Shown here: piece after piece, positions 36,015 through 45,425 of the stretch
Layout of the letters: the number at the start of each line of letters is the position of its first letter
How positions within the stretch are numbered: the stretch's first letter is position 1
NCBI GenBank assembly: GCA_905339405.1
Contig: CAJPGC010000003.1
Coordinates: 1-64,000, forward strand
Length of the DNA stretch: 64,000 nucleotides
DNA from: an uncultured bacterium
Lineage (GTDB): Bacteria > Desulfobacterota > GWC2-55-46
Reading direction: 5' to 3'
Position numbers and translations under genes: made by a program
Notes under the pieces: model-generated
What the model saw: only the letters and a program-made list of their open reading frames with translations
Told to the model about the DNA's origin: nothing
The model's database searches: none

Positions 36015-36969
36015 TTATCTTCACCCCGGTCCTGAGATGCGCCTGCGCGCCGAAATATCTTTTGAAGTTATAGAGCCCGTGGTTCACGTGCGCTGGCTCG
36101 GCAGCCTCGGCCGGCACGCCCCCTATGTTTATCTCGCGCACGCCCTCCTGCTTGAGCCTTTTCAATATCTCGTACTGGATGAGGTGCATGGCCATGGTGT
36201 CGTACCCGGCCTTCGTGGCCCCGGAGCGCGAGGTCACGGCCTTGCCGCAGAATACGAGATAGGCGAACCCGGCCACGTTCACCCCGTCTTTTTTAGCCAG
36301 CATAACGCGCCCCGGGCCGTTTTTGTAGACCTTGTCGTATATCTTTCTGAAGTAATCCTCGTCCTGCACTGCGTACTCATTGCCCCTTTCGGACGCGCGT
36401 TCCGAGGAGCCCTGCTGCAGGGTCCTTATCGCGTTGAAGGCTTCAAGCGAGCCGTCCTCTTCTATCTGGAGCGCCTCTGAGGCTTTTCTGATGTTTTTTC
36501 TATGCTTCTGGTGTATGGCCTTGGTGAGCTCTTCAAAGTCCCTTGTAAGGTCTATCGTAAAATCCAGCAGCTCTTTCTCGACTGTATAGTCCAGAGAGCC
36601 GAAGCCGCGGAAATCATCTCCCCACCTTGCTTCAATCTCGATAGTCTTATACTTCGAGCGTCTCGCGAAATCCAACAGGCCCGCGTACAGCTCCTCACGT
36701 GTGACAGCCCCGCCGACAAAAGCAGGCACCGTAGACAAATAGAGTGATTTGGGCCCCTTTATTATGGCGAACCTCGTTCTTTCGATGTCCGCGCCGATGC
36801 AGGCCCCAACGACAGCTCCGTCTTTTTTAAAGACCAGGTGGATTATCTGCTCGTCATGTCCGGCCGCAAGGAGCACTTCCCTGGAATGGAACGGGTTTCC
36901 GCCCACTCCAGCGACTATCCCGGCCCACTGCCCCGGTTCGACGTTCTTATGCGCTTCTACGGTTATCAT
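36007..36969 (-). CDS. FemAB-family XrtA/PEP-CTERM-associated protein
   Basis: 320 residues. Two GNAT-like halves with the FemAB/BioF2 features: EIEARWGDDF near 112-121, DFTIDLTRDFEELTKAIHQKHRKNIRKA near 136-163, and C-terminal MHLIQYEILKRLKQEGVREINIGGV and GLYNFKRYFGA. The FemAB group adds aminoacyl groups to peptidoglycan; a branch is tied to XrtA exopolysaccharide clusters, where its acceptor is unknown. Overlaps both neighbours (4 and 8 bases). Confidence 0.88.
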   Translation of the reverse strand: MITVEAHKNVEPGQWAGIVAGVGGNPFHSREVLLAAGHDEQIIHLVFKKDGAVVGACIGADIERTRFAIIKGPKSLYLSTVPAFVGGAVTREELYAGLLDFARRSKYKTIEIEARWGDDFRGFGSLDYTVEKELLDFTIDLTRDFEELTKAIHQKHRKNIRKASEALQIEEDGSLEAFNAIRTLQQGSSERASERGNEYAVQDEDYFRKIYDKVYKNGPGRVMLAKKDGVNVAGFAYLVFCGKAVTSRSGATKAGYDTMAMHLIQYEILKRLKQEGVREINIGGVPAEAAEPAHVNHGLYNFKRYFGAQAHLRTGVKINV

Positions 36970-38183
36970 GCTTTGACAGCTCCGATTTCCTTCTCAAGAC
37001 TCTTCAGGTTCTCAACGAATTTTTTAAAGACTATCTTACCGTTGACCCCCCTGGGGATGTAGCCCTTCTGAGCGGCTCTTTTTATCACCTTCTCGGTGAA
37101 CGCGGCAGAGGGCTGCCCGGCCTGAAGTCTCTTCGACGCGACTTCCTCGGCTATTCTCAACACGGACCTCTTGGTCTCGACGCTTTTCCTGAGGAGCGCG
37201 CGAAGGACGCTGCGGTACAACCCGGCCGATATCTCCTCGATGTCGCTCTCCGCTACCCCGCTGTCATAAAGCGAGGAGGCGTAAACGCCGCCGTTGTTCG
37301 TCACGAACCCCGGGAGGCATACCTTGCCTTTTCCATGGAGCAAGCGCTCGGCTTCCGCCGTATAGGGGGCGTTCGCTATGGGGACGATGAACGGCGCCTT
37401 GATGCCGTCCGCGTTCCCTTTGTTTATGACCCATGTCCTGGCGGAAGGGACAAGTATGTCTACCGGAAGAGCAAAGAGCTCCTCCTTTCCTTTCGGGATT
37501 CCGCCGATTTTCTTTACAAAATCATCACCATGCTCTTTCCTCAGCTTCACGAGCTCTTCCATTTTGAACCCGGACGGGTTATGGACCGCTCCCTTCAGGG
37601 TAGAAACTGCCGTTATCAAGAAGTCCTTTTCCGGCAGCCTTTCGGCCACATAGCCCCCGACGCTTCCGAAGCCCTCTATCGCAACGGTAAGGGGGCGGGG
37701 TTCTTCCGGCCTGAAGACCTCCTTGACAGCGTATATCGCGTTGACGACCGATATCGCGGTAAAAAAAGAGGTGTCCGTGACTTTGCCCAGGGTTATGCCA
37801 GCGCCCCGGTAGAGCGCTTTCAGGTCTTCCGGGCCGCAATTCATGTCCATGCCCGGATAATAGATGCCAGCGCGTATGATGGGAGAAAGCCTCTTGCCTA
37901 TCTCCTCCAGGACCCTGTGCTTTTCCTCTTTATTGAGCCCGCCCGGCATGCTTATGCCGCTCTTTGCGCCGCCCCTGGGGAGCCCTACGAACGAATACTT
38001 GTTGGTCATCTCTCTCGCCAGCGCTTTTACCTCGTCCAGCGACACGTCCTCCATTATCCTGAGGCCGCCGGAGCTCGTCCCGTTCACCAGAAAATCGACC
38101 ACGACGTAAGCAGTCGCGCCGGATGACTCCGACGTTATCACCATCTGGGGCGTTCGGTTGTTTTTTTCAGCTTTCCCGTCCAT
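36966..38183 (-). CDS. Glu/Leu/Phe/Val dehydrogenase family protein
   Basis: 405 residues, the usual size. N-terminal dimerisation domain with PRGGAKSGISMPGG, a variant of the substrate Lys motif; YYPGMDMNCGPEDLKAL with the catalytic Asp; Rossmann VAIEGFGSVGGYVAERL near 180; LVPSARTWVINKGNA and GFVTNNGGVYASSL. It should deaminate an amino acid such as glutamate oxidatively, or run in reverse with ammonia. The Lys motif deviates from the family pattern after the lysine, so the substrate may be unusual. It sits in a polysaccharide operon, overlapping the FemAB-like gene by 4 bases, which is an odd place for a core nitrogen enzyme. Confidence 0.85.
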   Translation of the reverse strand: MDGKAEKNNRTPQMVITSESSGATAYVVVDFLVNGTSSGGLRIMEDVSLDEVKALAREMTNKYSFVGLPRGGAKSGISMPGGLNKEEKHRVLEEIGKRLSPIIRAGIYYPGMDMNCGPEDLKALYRGAGITLGKVTDTSFFTAISVVNAIYAVKEVFRPEEPRPLTVAIEGFGSVGGYVAERLPEKDFLITAVSTLKGAVHNPSGFKMEELVKLRKEHGDDFVKKIGGIPKGKEELFALPVDILVPSARTWVINKGNADGIKAPFIVPIANAPYTAEAERLLHGKGKVCLPGFVTNNGGVYASSLYDSGVAESDIEEISAGLYRSVLRALLRKSVETKRSVLRIAEEVASKRLQAGQPSAAFTEKVIKRAAQKGYIPRGVNGKIVFKKFVENLKSLEKEIGAVKA

Positions 38184-38214
38184 TTACACTCCGTTCCTGT
38201 CTATCTCGAGCGGC

Positions 38215-39741
38215 TCAGCTGAAAGAAAGAAGCCCTCTCGCTTTTGCCTGCAAAAATATTTTTTCGTGGCTTTTAAGGGTAAAAAAATATGCTGTCAAAA
38301 CGTAAACAGGCGCAGCGCAGAGCGCCTGCGCCATTATGCCCAGATAGGAATCTACCGGAAATAGCACCCCCAGATACCAGGCCGCGCCTCCAAAAGCGGC
38401 TGCCGCGGCAAAAGGCATGAGGTGGCACTCCTTCAAAAAGCCCGGCACAGTCACGCCCAGATAACGGCATGAATGCCTGAGATAGAAGACCTGGTTTATG
38501 ACAGTGACAACGAGCGCGCTCGCGGCCAGACCGCCAATGCCGTAGCGCGAGGCGAAAAGGGAGCTGAGCGCGATGTATAAGAGGGCCGTTATCGAAAACG
38601 TCTTTACGAGCGAATTGAGGTCTCCGGTGCCGATGAACAGCTTCCAGAGGAGCGGCTGGATCGCTTCCACGGCAAACGCCGCGCCAAGAAGGTAAAGGAC
38701 CGGGGCTCCCTTTTCCGCGTACTCCGGCCCTATCCAGAGGCCTATGAACGTCTCGCCGTAGACAAAGACCATGACGAGCATGGGAAGAGTCGCTATCAGG
38801 ATGTACCTGGTGTAGTTGATATATATCGAGCGTATGCCTTCAACGTCGTTCCTGCCGTGAAGGTCGCTGAAGGCCGGCATGAACCCCGTCGTTATCGTCC
38901 ACGTTATCTCCCTCATGTAGTCCAACAACCTCTTGGGTATGGAGAAAATGGATGCCCAGAACGTGGAGAGAAAATAAGAGATTATTAGCGGGTCGGCGTT
39001 ATTCGCTATGCGCGCCATCGTGGCGGAGGTGAATATCTTGCCGCCGAGCGTCATTATCGACCTGAAGGTGGCCACCCCGGCGTACTTGAGACTGAACCTG
39101 AAACCCTCGTGCGACTTCCTGCACAATATGTAAAAGACCACAACCGCGAGCGCGTCCAGGCACGTCTTTATCACTGCGAGGGCGTAGATGCCTCCTCCTC
39201 CGGTCAAAAAAAGATAGACCAGCGCCGCGTACATGGCGCTGGCCGCAATGTCTATGATGTTTTTCACGAAGTAAAGCTGAAGCCCGTATATCATGCCGGT
39301 GAATACGTAGCCCTGGAAGACTATCAGCATGTCTATGCTGAGGACCATCACAAGCTCGCTCCCGAGCTTTATCCACGCCGGGTCTTTCACGAAGTAATCC
39401 AGAAAATGCGGGAGTACCAGCCAGCTGAAGGCCGTCACGCAGGCCCCGACCATAAGGAAGAAGACAGAAGCGGTCACTACCGTCCTGTTCACTTTTTCAT
39501 CGTCGCCGGAAGCCTTGAACTCCGCCACCAGCTTGATGACGGCTGATTGTATGCCCATCTCGAGAAGGCCCGCGTAGCCTATGACCGAAATTACTACCAG
39601 CCACAAGCCGTAGTGCGAATCCCCTATGTTCCTTATGATGAACGGGGTAATAAAAAAAGTCACGCCCATGTACACGAAGTACCTGAACATGTTCGAAAAG
39701 GAATTTACCGTAAGCCTTTTATGCAGTGCTTTATTGCTCAT
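38215..39741 (-). CDS. Wzx-type polysaccharide flippase (MOP/MVF superfamily)
   Basis: 508 residues from the ATG at 39741; a start 9 codons upstream lacks a ribosome site. About twelve to fourteen membrane helices. Opens with LHKRLTVNSFSNMFRYFVYMGVTFFITPFIIRNIG and has GLWLVVISVIGYAGLLEMG, the classic start of polysaccharide-biosynthesis flippases. It would carry the undecaprenyl-linked repeat unit across the inner membrane for the polymerase at 32-33.6 kb. The 75 bases up to the previous gene hold nothing recognisable. Confidence 0.9.
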   Translation of the reverse strand: MSNKALHKRLTVNSFSNMFRYFVYMGVTFFITPFIIRNIGDSHYGLWLVVISVIGYAGLLEMGIQSAVIKLVAEFKASGDDEKVNRTVVTASVFFLMVGACVTAFSWLVLPHFLDYFVKDPAWIKLGSELVMVLSIDMLIVFQGYVFTGMIYGLQLYFVKNIIDIAASAMYAALVYLFLTGGGGIYALAVIKTCLDALAVVVFYILCRKSHEGFRFSLKYAGVATFRSIMTLGGKIFTSATMARIANNADPLIISYFLSTFWASIFSIPKRLLDYMREITWTITTGFMPAFSDLHGRNDVEGIRSIYINYTRYILIATLPMLVMVFVYGETFIGLWIGPEYAEKGAPVLYLLGAAFAVEAIQPLLWKLFIGTGDLNSLVKTFSITALLYIALSSLFASRYGIGGLAASALVVTVINQVFYLRHSCRYLGVTVPGFLKECHLMPFAAAAAFGGAAWYLGVLFPVDSYLGIMAQALCAAPVYVLTAYFFTLKSHEKIFLQAKARGLLSFS

Positions 39742-39816
39742 CTCATTCTCTTTGAAGCCACCGCGCATTGGCGGAGCGCGCTGGAGCCCATTTTAAAAAA
39801 CAGGAATACGTCAGCG

Positions 39817-40968
39817 TCAGCTGTACGCAACGCGCTCTTTTGCAACCTCTTTGACGTGCCCGCTGACCGTCATGTAGAATTCCTCATAGTTCTTCATCAT
39901 CATCGGAAGCGAGAAAAGAGTTTCAGCCTTACTCATGCTCTTTGCGCCCATCGCCCCGGACGCGCCGCCCGCCAGGACCTTGAGCAAGCCTTCCGCGAGG
40001 CGGACATGGTCTCCCGGCCTGACGACGAAGCCGTTCACGCCGTCCTCTACGGCCTCCCTGCACCCGCCGACGTCGGTGCAGACGACCGGCAGCCCGGCCG
40101 CGAGGTACTCGACTACGGCGTTCGAGAAACTCTCCGAATGGGACGTGAGCACCCCCGCGTCAAAAGCCCCGAGAAGCCTCGGAATGTCCTGCCTTCTTCC
40201 CAGGAACAGGACGCTCTTGTCAAGGCCGAGGCCCGATGAAAGCTTCTGGAGGTTTTTTCTTTCCGGGCCTTCCCCGATGATGAGGAACCTGGCTTCGGGA
40301 AGGCTTTTTTTCACCTTGGCCGCTGCCATCAAAAAAATATCGAGACCCTTTACAGCCCTCAAGTTTGCCACTATTCCGGCGACCGGGTCTGTGTCTTTTA
40401 TGCCGAGCTCGACCCTCACTGCATTCCGGAAGGACCTGGCTACGCGAAAGGGCTCAAGGTCCATCCCGTTGTGTATGACGCTTATCTTTTTCGCGGGTAT
40501 GCCCTCGGCGCGCTCAGCCCAGGACTTCGTGCTGACGGAGTTAGCGATGAAGCAATCCACCCAACCGTTGATGAGCCTGAGTATCGCGCGGTCAAGGCTC
40601 GTATGCCAGTACCCCTGGTTTCTTCTCGTCGATATGACGGTTTTTGTCCCCGCGAGCTTCGCCGCAAGAATGCCTATGATATTCGAGTCCCTGAAGTGAG
40701 TCTGGAGGATATCTATCTTGTTGCTCTTCAGGAACCGGGAGAACCTCAGGATATCCAGGTACGTCTTCGGGTTCTTGAACGACCCTGCATCAAGGAAGTG
40801 GACCGGGCAGAGGTCGAACTCGTCTTCGAGCCATGCCGACCTTCTTAGAGCGCATAGGTACGGGTTGAAAACGCTCCTGTCGAGCCCCTTTATGAGCGTG
40901 ACGAGCTGCTTTTCAGTCCCCGCCGTAGGAGATTCGATCACATCTATGATGAAAGCGACGTTTATCAT
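39817..40968 (-). CDS. Family 4 glycosyltransferase
   Basis: 383 residues. Opens with VAFIIDVIESPTAGTEKQLVTLIKGL; the donor domain has AGIVANLRAVKGLDIFLMAAA, FLIIGEGPERKNL and LTSHSESFSNAVVEYLAAGLPVVCTDVGG (E-S-F-S-N-A-V-V-E as E(x7)E). Starts inside the stop of the GT2 gene (ATGA). Typical of exopolysaccharide assembly in the cytoplasm; specificity unknown. Confidence 0.9.
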   Translation of the reverse strand: MINVAFIIDVIESPTAGTEKQLVTLIKGLDRSVFNPYLCALRRSAWLEDEFDLCPVHFLDAGSFKNPKTYLDILRFSRFLKSNKIDILQTHFRDSNIIGILAAKLAGTKTVISTRRNQGYWHTSLDRAILRLINGWVDCFIANSVSTKSWAERAEGIPAKKISVIHNGMDLEPFRVARSFRNAVRVELGIKDTDPVAGIVANLRAVKGLDIFLMAAAKVKKSLPEARFLIIGEGPERKNLQKLSSGLGLDKSVLFLGRRQDIPRLLGAFDAGVLTSHSESFSNAVVEYLAAGLPVVCTDVGGCREAVEDGVNGFVVRPGDHVRLAEGLLKVLAGGASGAMGAKSMSKAETLFSLPMMMKNYEEFYMTVSGHVKEVAKERVAYS

Positions 40969-41981
40969 CCTTTACCGTCCGCGAAGGCCTCTCTTATGAA
41001 CCCCCAGCCAAGCCCGGCGTGGACCGTGAAGATGATGAACGGCAGGTACTTAAAATGAGCGAACCCGTTCCTGAAGGAAATGCGCAGAGATTCAGCCGAC
41101 ACAATGAGTACGTACAAAAGATACAGGGCGCTCAGCAGCGCGGCCGGAATGACGAAAACCCCGGAGAAGAGCGCGCCGGCCCAGGCAAGCGCCGTCACTA
41201 AAATCCCGGCCACGAAAAAAGGCGGCACGAGCAGCTCGGCGGAAAAAGCCGCAGGGTGCTTCCTTACGAACCTCCTGCGGCCCTTGCCGTAGCGGGCCAT
41301 CTGCGAAAAAAGTGAGGACAGGGACTCCCTCGGGTAATATCTCACGGTAAGCGACGGGCTCGTGTACGCCTTCAAGCCCGCCTTCTCGACCCTGTAGTTG
41401 AACTCTACGTCCTCGCAAGCGTCAAAGCTCTCGTCCAGATAGCCGACCTTCGAGAAGACTTCCTTTCTGTAGGCCGCGCCGTTGCTTACGGGGCTCGCGT
41501 AGCCCTCGAACTCGCCGTATATGAGGGACTCCGAGCTGTGCGCGAGCTTCGACGCCCTCGCCAGGGCAACCGACTTCTGAAAGCCGCTCAAGCCCGGCGG
41601 GTCGAGCGGCTGCGGCCTGCCGAGGCATTGCGCACCGCTTTTCTCGAAGCACCTCGCAACGCTTCTCAAAAGCGAGCCGCTCTCGATATGGCAATGTCCG
41701 TCAATGACGAGGAAGAGCTCGCCCTTGCCCTCGCGAAACCCTGCGTTCCTGCCCGCGCTCGAACGCCTCGCCGGGTTTCTTACCTCCCTGAGGTTGGGGA
41801 ACTCCTTCGCGAGTCCGGCCACTATCTCAGGCGTGCGGTCGTCGGACATGCCGTCGGCCACTATCACCTCGAACCTCTCCGCCGGGTAGTCCTGCCTGAG
41901 CACCTGGAGGAGGGTCTCCCTTATGTGCCTCTCCTCGTTCCGTACGGGCATCACCACGGTTATGAAAGGCAGCTCAGCCAT
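40965..41981 (-). CDS. Membrane-anchored family 2 glycosyltransferase
   Basis: 338 residues. GT-A domain: ITVVMPVRNEERHIRETL, VIVADGMSDDRTPEI and LFLVIDGHCHIE (metal-binding acidic motif D-G-H), CEDVEFNYRVEKAG as catalytic ED. Two or three C-terminal membrane helices (about 250-335) resemble ExoA/succinoglycan-type transferases that act at the inner membrane. Overlaps the upstream GT4 stop by 8 bases. Confidence 0.9.
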   Translation of the reverse strand: MAELPFITVVMPVRNEERHIRETLLQVLRQDYPAERFEVIVADGMSDDRTPEIVAGLAKEFPNLREVRNPARRSSAGRNAGFREGKGELFLVIDGHCHIESGSLLRSVARCFEKSGAQCLGRPQPLDPPGLSGFQKSVALARASKLAHSSESLIYGEFEGYASPVSNGAAYRKEVFSKVGYLDESFDACEDVEFNYRVEKAGLKAYTSPSLTVRYYPRESLSSLFSQMARYGKGRRRFVRKHPAAFSAELLVPPFFVAGILVTALAWAGALFSGVFVIPAALLSALYLLYVLIVSAESLRISFRNGFAHFKYLPFIIFTVHAGLGWGFIREAFADGKG

Positions 41982-43083
41982 CTCTTCTCATCTTCGAATA
42001 AAGTTCGATGTATTTTTCCGTCTGCGAATCGAACCCGAACAGGTCCCTAACGCGCTCATAGCCCTTTTTCCCCATCTCTTCGCGGAGCCCTGCATCCGAC
42101 GCGAGAGTTAAAATCCTCTCTGCCATTACCCCGGTCTCGCGCGGGTCTACCAGGAACCCTGCCGCCCCGTCGGTGACGACCTCCGGTGTGCCGCCTACGG
42201 CGGTCGCGACAACGGGCCTGCTGCTGGCATACGCCTCGAGCACGACGTTGGGAAGTCCTTCGGTGAACGAGGAGAGAACGAATATGTCCGCACCGGATAA
42301 GACCGAGCTGACGTTCTTCCTGAAGCCTGGGAGCAGGAACTTCCCCTTGAGCCCGGCGTCGTCAATCTTTTTTTCGAGCTCTTTCCTAAGGGGGCCTTCC
42401 CCGAATACGATAAAGCCGACGTTCTTTTTTTTCTTCGAGACTTCAGCCGCGGCGTCTATGAACCCGGCGTAGTTCTTCTCCGGGCTGAGCCTGCCCGCAG
42501 AGACGACCAGAACTGTTTCCTTGGCAAAGCCGAACTCCTTTTTTATCCCGGAGTCGCAAAGGGGCGCGCCGTTTACCTCGACCCCGTTATAGATGACCGT
42601 AAGCCTTTTTTCCGGCACGCCAAGCCTTATTATCTTTTCCTTCTGACCGATTGAAACAGGCACAACGTGATCCGCGAGAGTGAGTATTTTTTTATCGAGG
42701 CCCTCATAGAGCCTCACTTTCCTGTCCTCGCCGGTCCATCCCCTCGATATGACCACCTGCGGTATACCGGCGTACCACGAAGCAAGCCGTCCGAGGATGT
42801 CAGGCTTGTAGCCGTGAGTGCAAAGGACCTCGACCCTGTCCGCCTTTATTAACTTCACGACATCGAGCACCGACGCGGGGCTAAGGGCGTTCCTCGACGC
42901 GAGCTCCCTCGTCTCAATGCCTTCCGAACGCGCCCTCTCCAGGAGCTCGTTCGAGGCCGGGCCCTCCCTGAAGGAGGCCAGCACCACGTGGATGCCCCTT
43001 CTGCCCAGTCTCCTCGCGTGCTCGAGCACCTGCTTTTCAGGGCCGCCGAAGAAGTTGGTCGATATGAGGTGCGCTATCCTCAC
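41974..43083 (-). CDS. Family 4 glycosyltransferase
   Basis: 369 residues, GTG start. Opens RIAHLISTNFFGGPEKQVLEHARRL. Donor domain: LVVSAGRLSPEKNYAGFIDAA, FIVFGEGPLRKEL and LSSFTEGLPNVVLEAYASSRPVVATAVGG, with the E(x7)E motif. It lies 11 bases behind wecB, so a ManNAc- or GlcNAc-related donor is possible, but that is inference only. Confidence 0.9.
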   Translation of the reverse strand: MRIAHLISTNFFGGPEKQVLEHARRLGRRGIHVVLASFREGPASNELLERARSEGIETRELASRNALSPASVLDVVKLIKADRVEVLCTHGYKPDILGRLASWYAGIPQVVISRGWTGEDRKVRLYEGLDKKILTLADHVVPVSIGQKEKIIRLGVPEKRLTVIYNGVEVNGAPLCDSGIKKEFGFAKETVLVVSAGRLSPEKNYAGFIDAAAEVSKKKKNVGFIVFGEGPLRKELEKKIDDAGLKGKFLLPGFRKNVSSVLSGADIFVLSSFTEGLPNVVLEAYASSRPVVATAVGGTPEVVTDGAAGFLVDPRETGVMAERILTLASDAGLREEMGKKGYERVRDLFGFDSQTEKYIELYSKMRRDG

Positions 43084-43094
43084 CCTTGCCGCCC

Positions 43095-44252
43095 TTATTT
43101 GCCGACGGCGCTCAAGGCTGCCGAAAATTCAATTGGCCTCGGGCCGAAGCCGAAATGTTCCATGACGGCGGCGACTATCCGTTCGCTGGCCTTGCCGTCG
43201 CCGAACGGGTTTCTAACGGTGGACATCCGCTCGTAATGCTCCCTGTCGTCGAGAAGCGTAAGCGCCTCGCTCACTATCGTTTCGGGGTCCGTTCCAACGA
43301 GCCTTACAGTCCCGGCCTCGACAGCCTCCATCCTTTCAGAGGTCTCACGAAGCACGAGGACGGGCTTGCCCAGCGAGGGCGCCTCTTCCTGCACGCCGCC
43401 CGAATCGCTCATGATGAAGAAGGCCGAGGACATGAGCTTCACGAAGCTCGTGTACGACTGCACCGGTATGAGGTGGACCCTTTCAAGGCCGCCCAGAAGG
43501 GCGTGCACCGGCCCTTTTATGTTCGGGTTCAGGTGGACCGGGTACGCTACCTCTATGTCATCCCGCTCGGTGACGAGCGTCTTTATGGCCCTGCATATAT
43601 CCTCGATTGGCTTGCCGAAGTTCTCCCTCCTGTGCGCGGTCACCAGGATGAGCCTCCTTCCGCCGCCAACGTTCACGACCGGAGGAGCGCTCCTGACCAT
43701 CTCGGCCGTGTGCAAAAGCGCGTCTATGACCGTGTTGCCTGTGACGAGTATCCTGTCCCTGCCGATGCCTTCGTTCACGAGGTTGCCGAGGGCCAGCTCC
43801 GTTGGAGGGAAGTGGAGCTCGGAAAGCGTCGACGTGAGCTGCCTGTTCACCTCTTCGGGGAACGGGTTCAGCTTGTTGTAAGTCCTCAAACCGGCCTCTA
43901 TGTGTCCTACGGGTATCTTCCTGTAAAAAGCTGCCAGCGCAGAGGCGAACGTGGTGGTGGTATCCCCCTGCACGAGGACGAAGTCGGGCTTGTGCTCAGT
44001 AAGCGCCCTGTCCATCGATTCGACCACGCTTGCCGTAAGTCCGGCGAGCGTCTGGTTGTCCTTCATTACGTTCAGGTCAACGTGCGGCCTTATACCGAAG
44101 ATCTCGAGGGCCTGGTCAAGCATCTGCCTGTGCTGGGCGGTGACTATGACGAGCGGCTCCAGGGCGCTCTCCTTCTGGAGTGCCATGACGACCGGCGCGC
44201 ATTTTATGGCCTCCGGCCTGGTGCCGAATATGACGGCTATCTTTTTTTTCAT
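43095..44252 (-). CDS. wecB: UDP-N-acetylglucosamine 2-epimerase (non-hydrolysing)
   Basis: 385 residues. VIFGTRPEAIKCAPVVMAL at 7-25, QGDTTTTFASALAAFY near 114, VGHIEAGLRTYNKLNPFPEEVNR near 130 and LVTAHRRENFGKPIEDI near 207 are the conserved motifs of this enzyme, which interconverts UDP-GlcNAc and UDP-ManNAc. The product can be oxidised to ManNAcA by a dehydrogenase like the one at 5018-6340. The start overlaps the previous stop by 4 bases (ATGA). Confidence 0.93.
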   Translation of the reverse strand: MKKKIAVIFGTRPEAIKCAPVVMALQKESALEPLVIVTAQHRQMLDQALEIFGIRPHVDLNVMKDNQTLAGLTASVVESMDRALTEHKPDFVLVQGDTTTTFASALAAFYRKIPVGHIEAGLRTYNKLNPFPEEVNRQLTSTLSELHFPPTELALGNLVNEGIGRDRILVTGNTVIDALLHTAEMVRSAPPVVNVGGGRRLILVTAHRRENFGKPIEDICRAIKTLVTERDDIEVAYPVHLNPNIKGPVHALLGGLERVHLIPVQSYTSFVKLMSSAFFIMSDSGGVQEEAPSLGKPVLVLRETSERMEAVEAGTVRLVGTDPETIVSEALTLLDDREHYERMSTVRNPFGDGKASERIVAAVMEHFGFGPRPIEFSAALSAVGK

Positions 44253-45418
44253 GCGCGCACCCCGTCAAGAAGACCTTCTACAACATGGCTGAAGTCCTCG
44301 GCCACGCTCTTCCAGGAATGCTTTCTTGCAGTATTCATTCTCTCCGCCTTTTTTCCAGCGCACTCGGCTGAAAGGGAATATTCAATGCCCTTTATGAAAT
44401 CCTCGACCGTATCCGCGATGCTGACCACGCCCGAGAACTCCCGCACCTCCGGGAGCCCTGTGGAGACGACAGGCATCCCGGTTGCAAGGTACTCGAGGAG
44501 CTTAAGGGGGTTTACGCTCACGGTAAGCTCGTTTACCAGGAACGGGATTATGCCCACATCGAACCCCTTCGCGTATGAAGGCAGCTCTCCGTAGGGCACG
44601 CTTCCGAGAAGGTGTATGTTCGGGCAGGCCGCGAGGCTTGCCACGTCGGTATCTGCAGGGCCGATGAAGACGAAAGACCACGAAGGCCTCGCCTTCGCGG
44701 CCGAAGTTATAAGCTCGAAATCGAGCCACGGACTTATCGCGCCGAAAAAGCCTATGACCGGGCCGGGTATCGAGACGAGCGAACCGGGCACGGCCTTTTC
44801 AGCGGACGAGCTGAAGTGCTCGAAGTCGACTCCGTGAGGAAGGAGCACCGGGACTTTGCCGCCCCTTTGCTTCTTCGAGCACAGCTCCCTTGAAGTAGCC
44901 AGCACAAGGTCGCACCCCGCGATGAGCTCGTCCTCCATGGACTGGACCAGCTTCCTGTCGACCCCCGGCCAGTGAATGAAATCGTCCACGCAATAATAAA
45001 TGTGCGCCGCCTCATCAAAGGCCCCGCAATAATCGGCCGTGCTGGGAAAGGTCGTGAGCACTATCGGCTCTTTTATGCCGTGCTCGTCCATGACGCCCTT
45101 TATTTTCCTGACAACCGTACTCCTGTTCAGCGACCTGACGGCGCCCACTCCGTTATACGGGATGATGAACGGGTTCACTACTATAGGGTTCTTGTTTTCA
45201 GCGCCATTGGCGGGCCTGTCCTTCTCGCTGACCCAGGACCAGACCTTCTCGAAGCTCCTTTTTATGTCGTACGCGGTGAACTGCGGGCTTCTCATCCCTA
45301 TCGTGTTGACCCATATGACCCTGTTAGCGTCAAGCAGGTGCCTTACGATGTGCTGGCAGCTCGACGGGTGCCTGCCCCAGTCGTCTGAGAAGATTATGAA
45401 GTCCCTGCCGCTCAGCAT
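44249..45418 (-). CDS. GT-B glycosyltransferase (TuaH-like)
   Basis: 389 residues. The opening LSGRDFIIFSDDWGRHPSSCQHI and HIYYCVDDFIHWPGVDR are typical of the TuaH/TIGR-type group of teichuronic and exopolysaccharide transferases. Donor domain: VIGFFGAISPWLDFELITSAA, WSFVFIGPAD, GVDFEHFSS and IPFLVNELTVSVNPLKLLEYLATGMPVVST. Located between the CapK-like ligase and wecB. Acceptor unknown. Confidence 0.85.
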   Translation of the reverse strand: MLSGRDFIIFSDDWGRHPSSCQHIVRHLLDANRVIWVNTIGMRSPQFTAYDIKRSFEKVWSWVSEKDRPANGAENKNPIVVNPFIIPYNGVGAVRSLNRSTVVRKIKGVMDEHGIKEPIVLTTFPSTADYCGAFDEAAHIYYCVDDFIHWPGVDRKLVQSMEDELIAGCDLVLATSRELCSKKQRGGKVPVLLPHGVDFEHFSSSAEKAVPGSLVSIPGPVIGFFGAISPWLDFELITSAAKARPSWSFVFIGPADTDVASLAACPNIHLLGSVPYGELPSYAKGFDVGIIPFLVNELTVSVNPLKLLEYLATGMPVVSTGLPEVREFSGVVSIADTVEDFIKGIEYSLSAECAGKKAERMNTARKHSWKSVAEDFSHVVEGLLDGVRA

Positions 45419-45425
45419 CCGTGCC

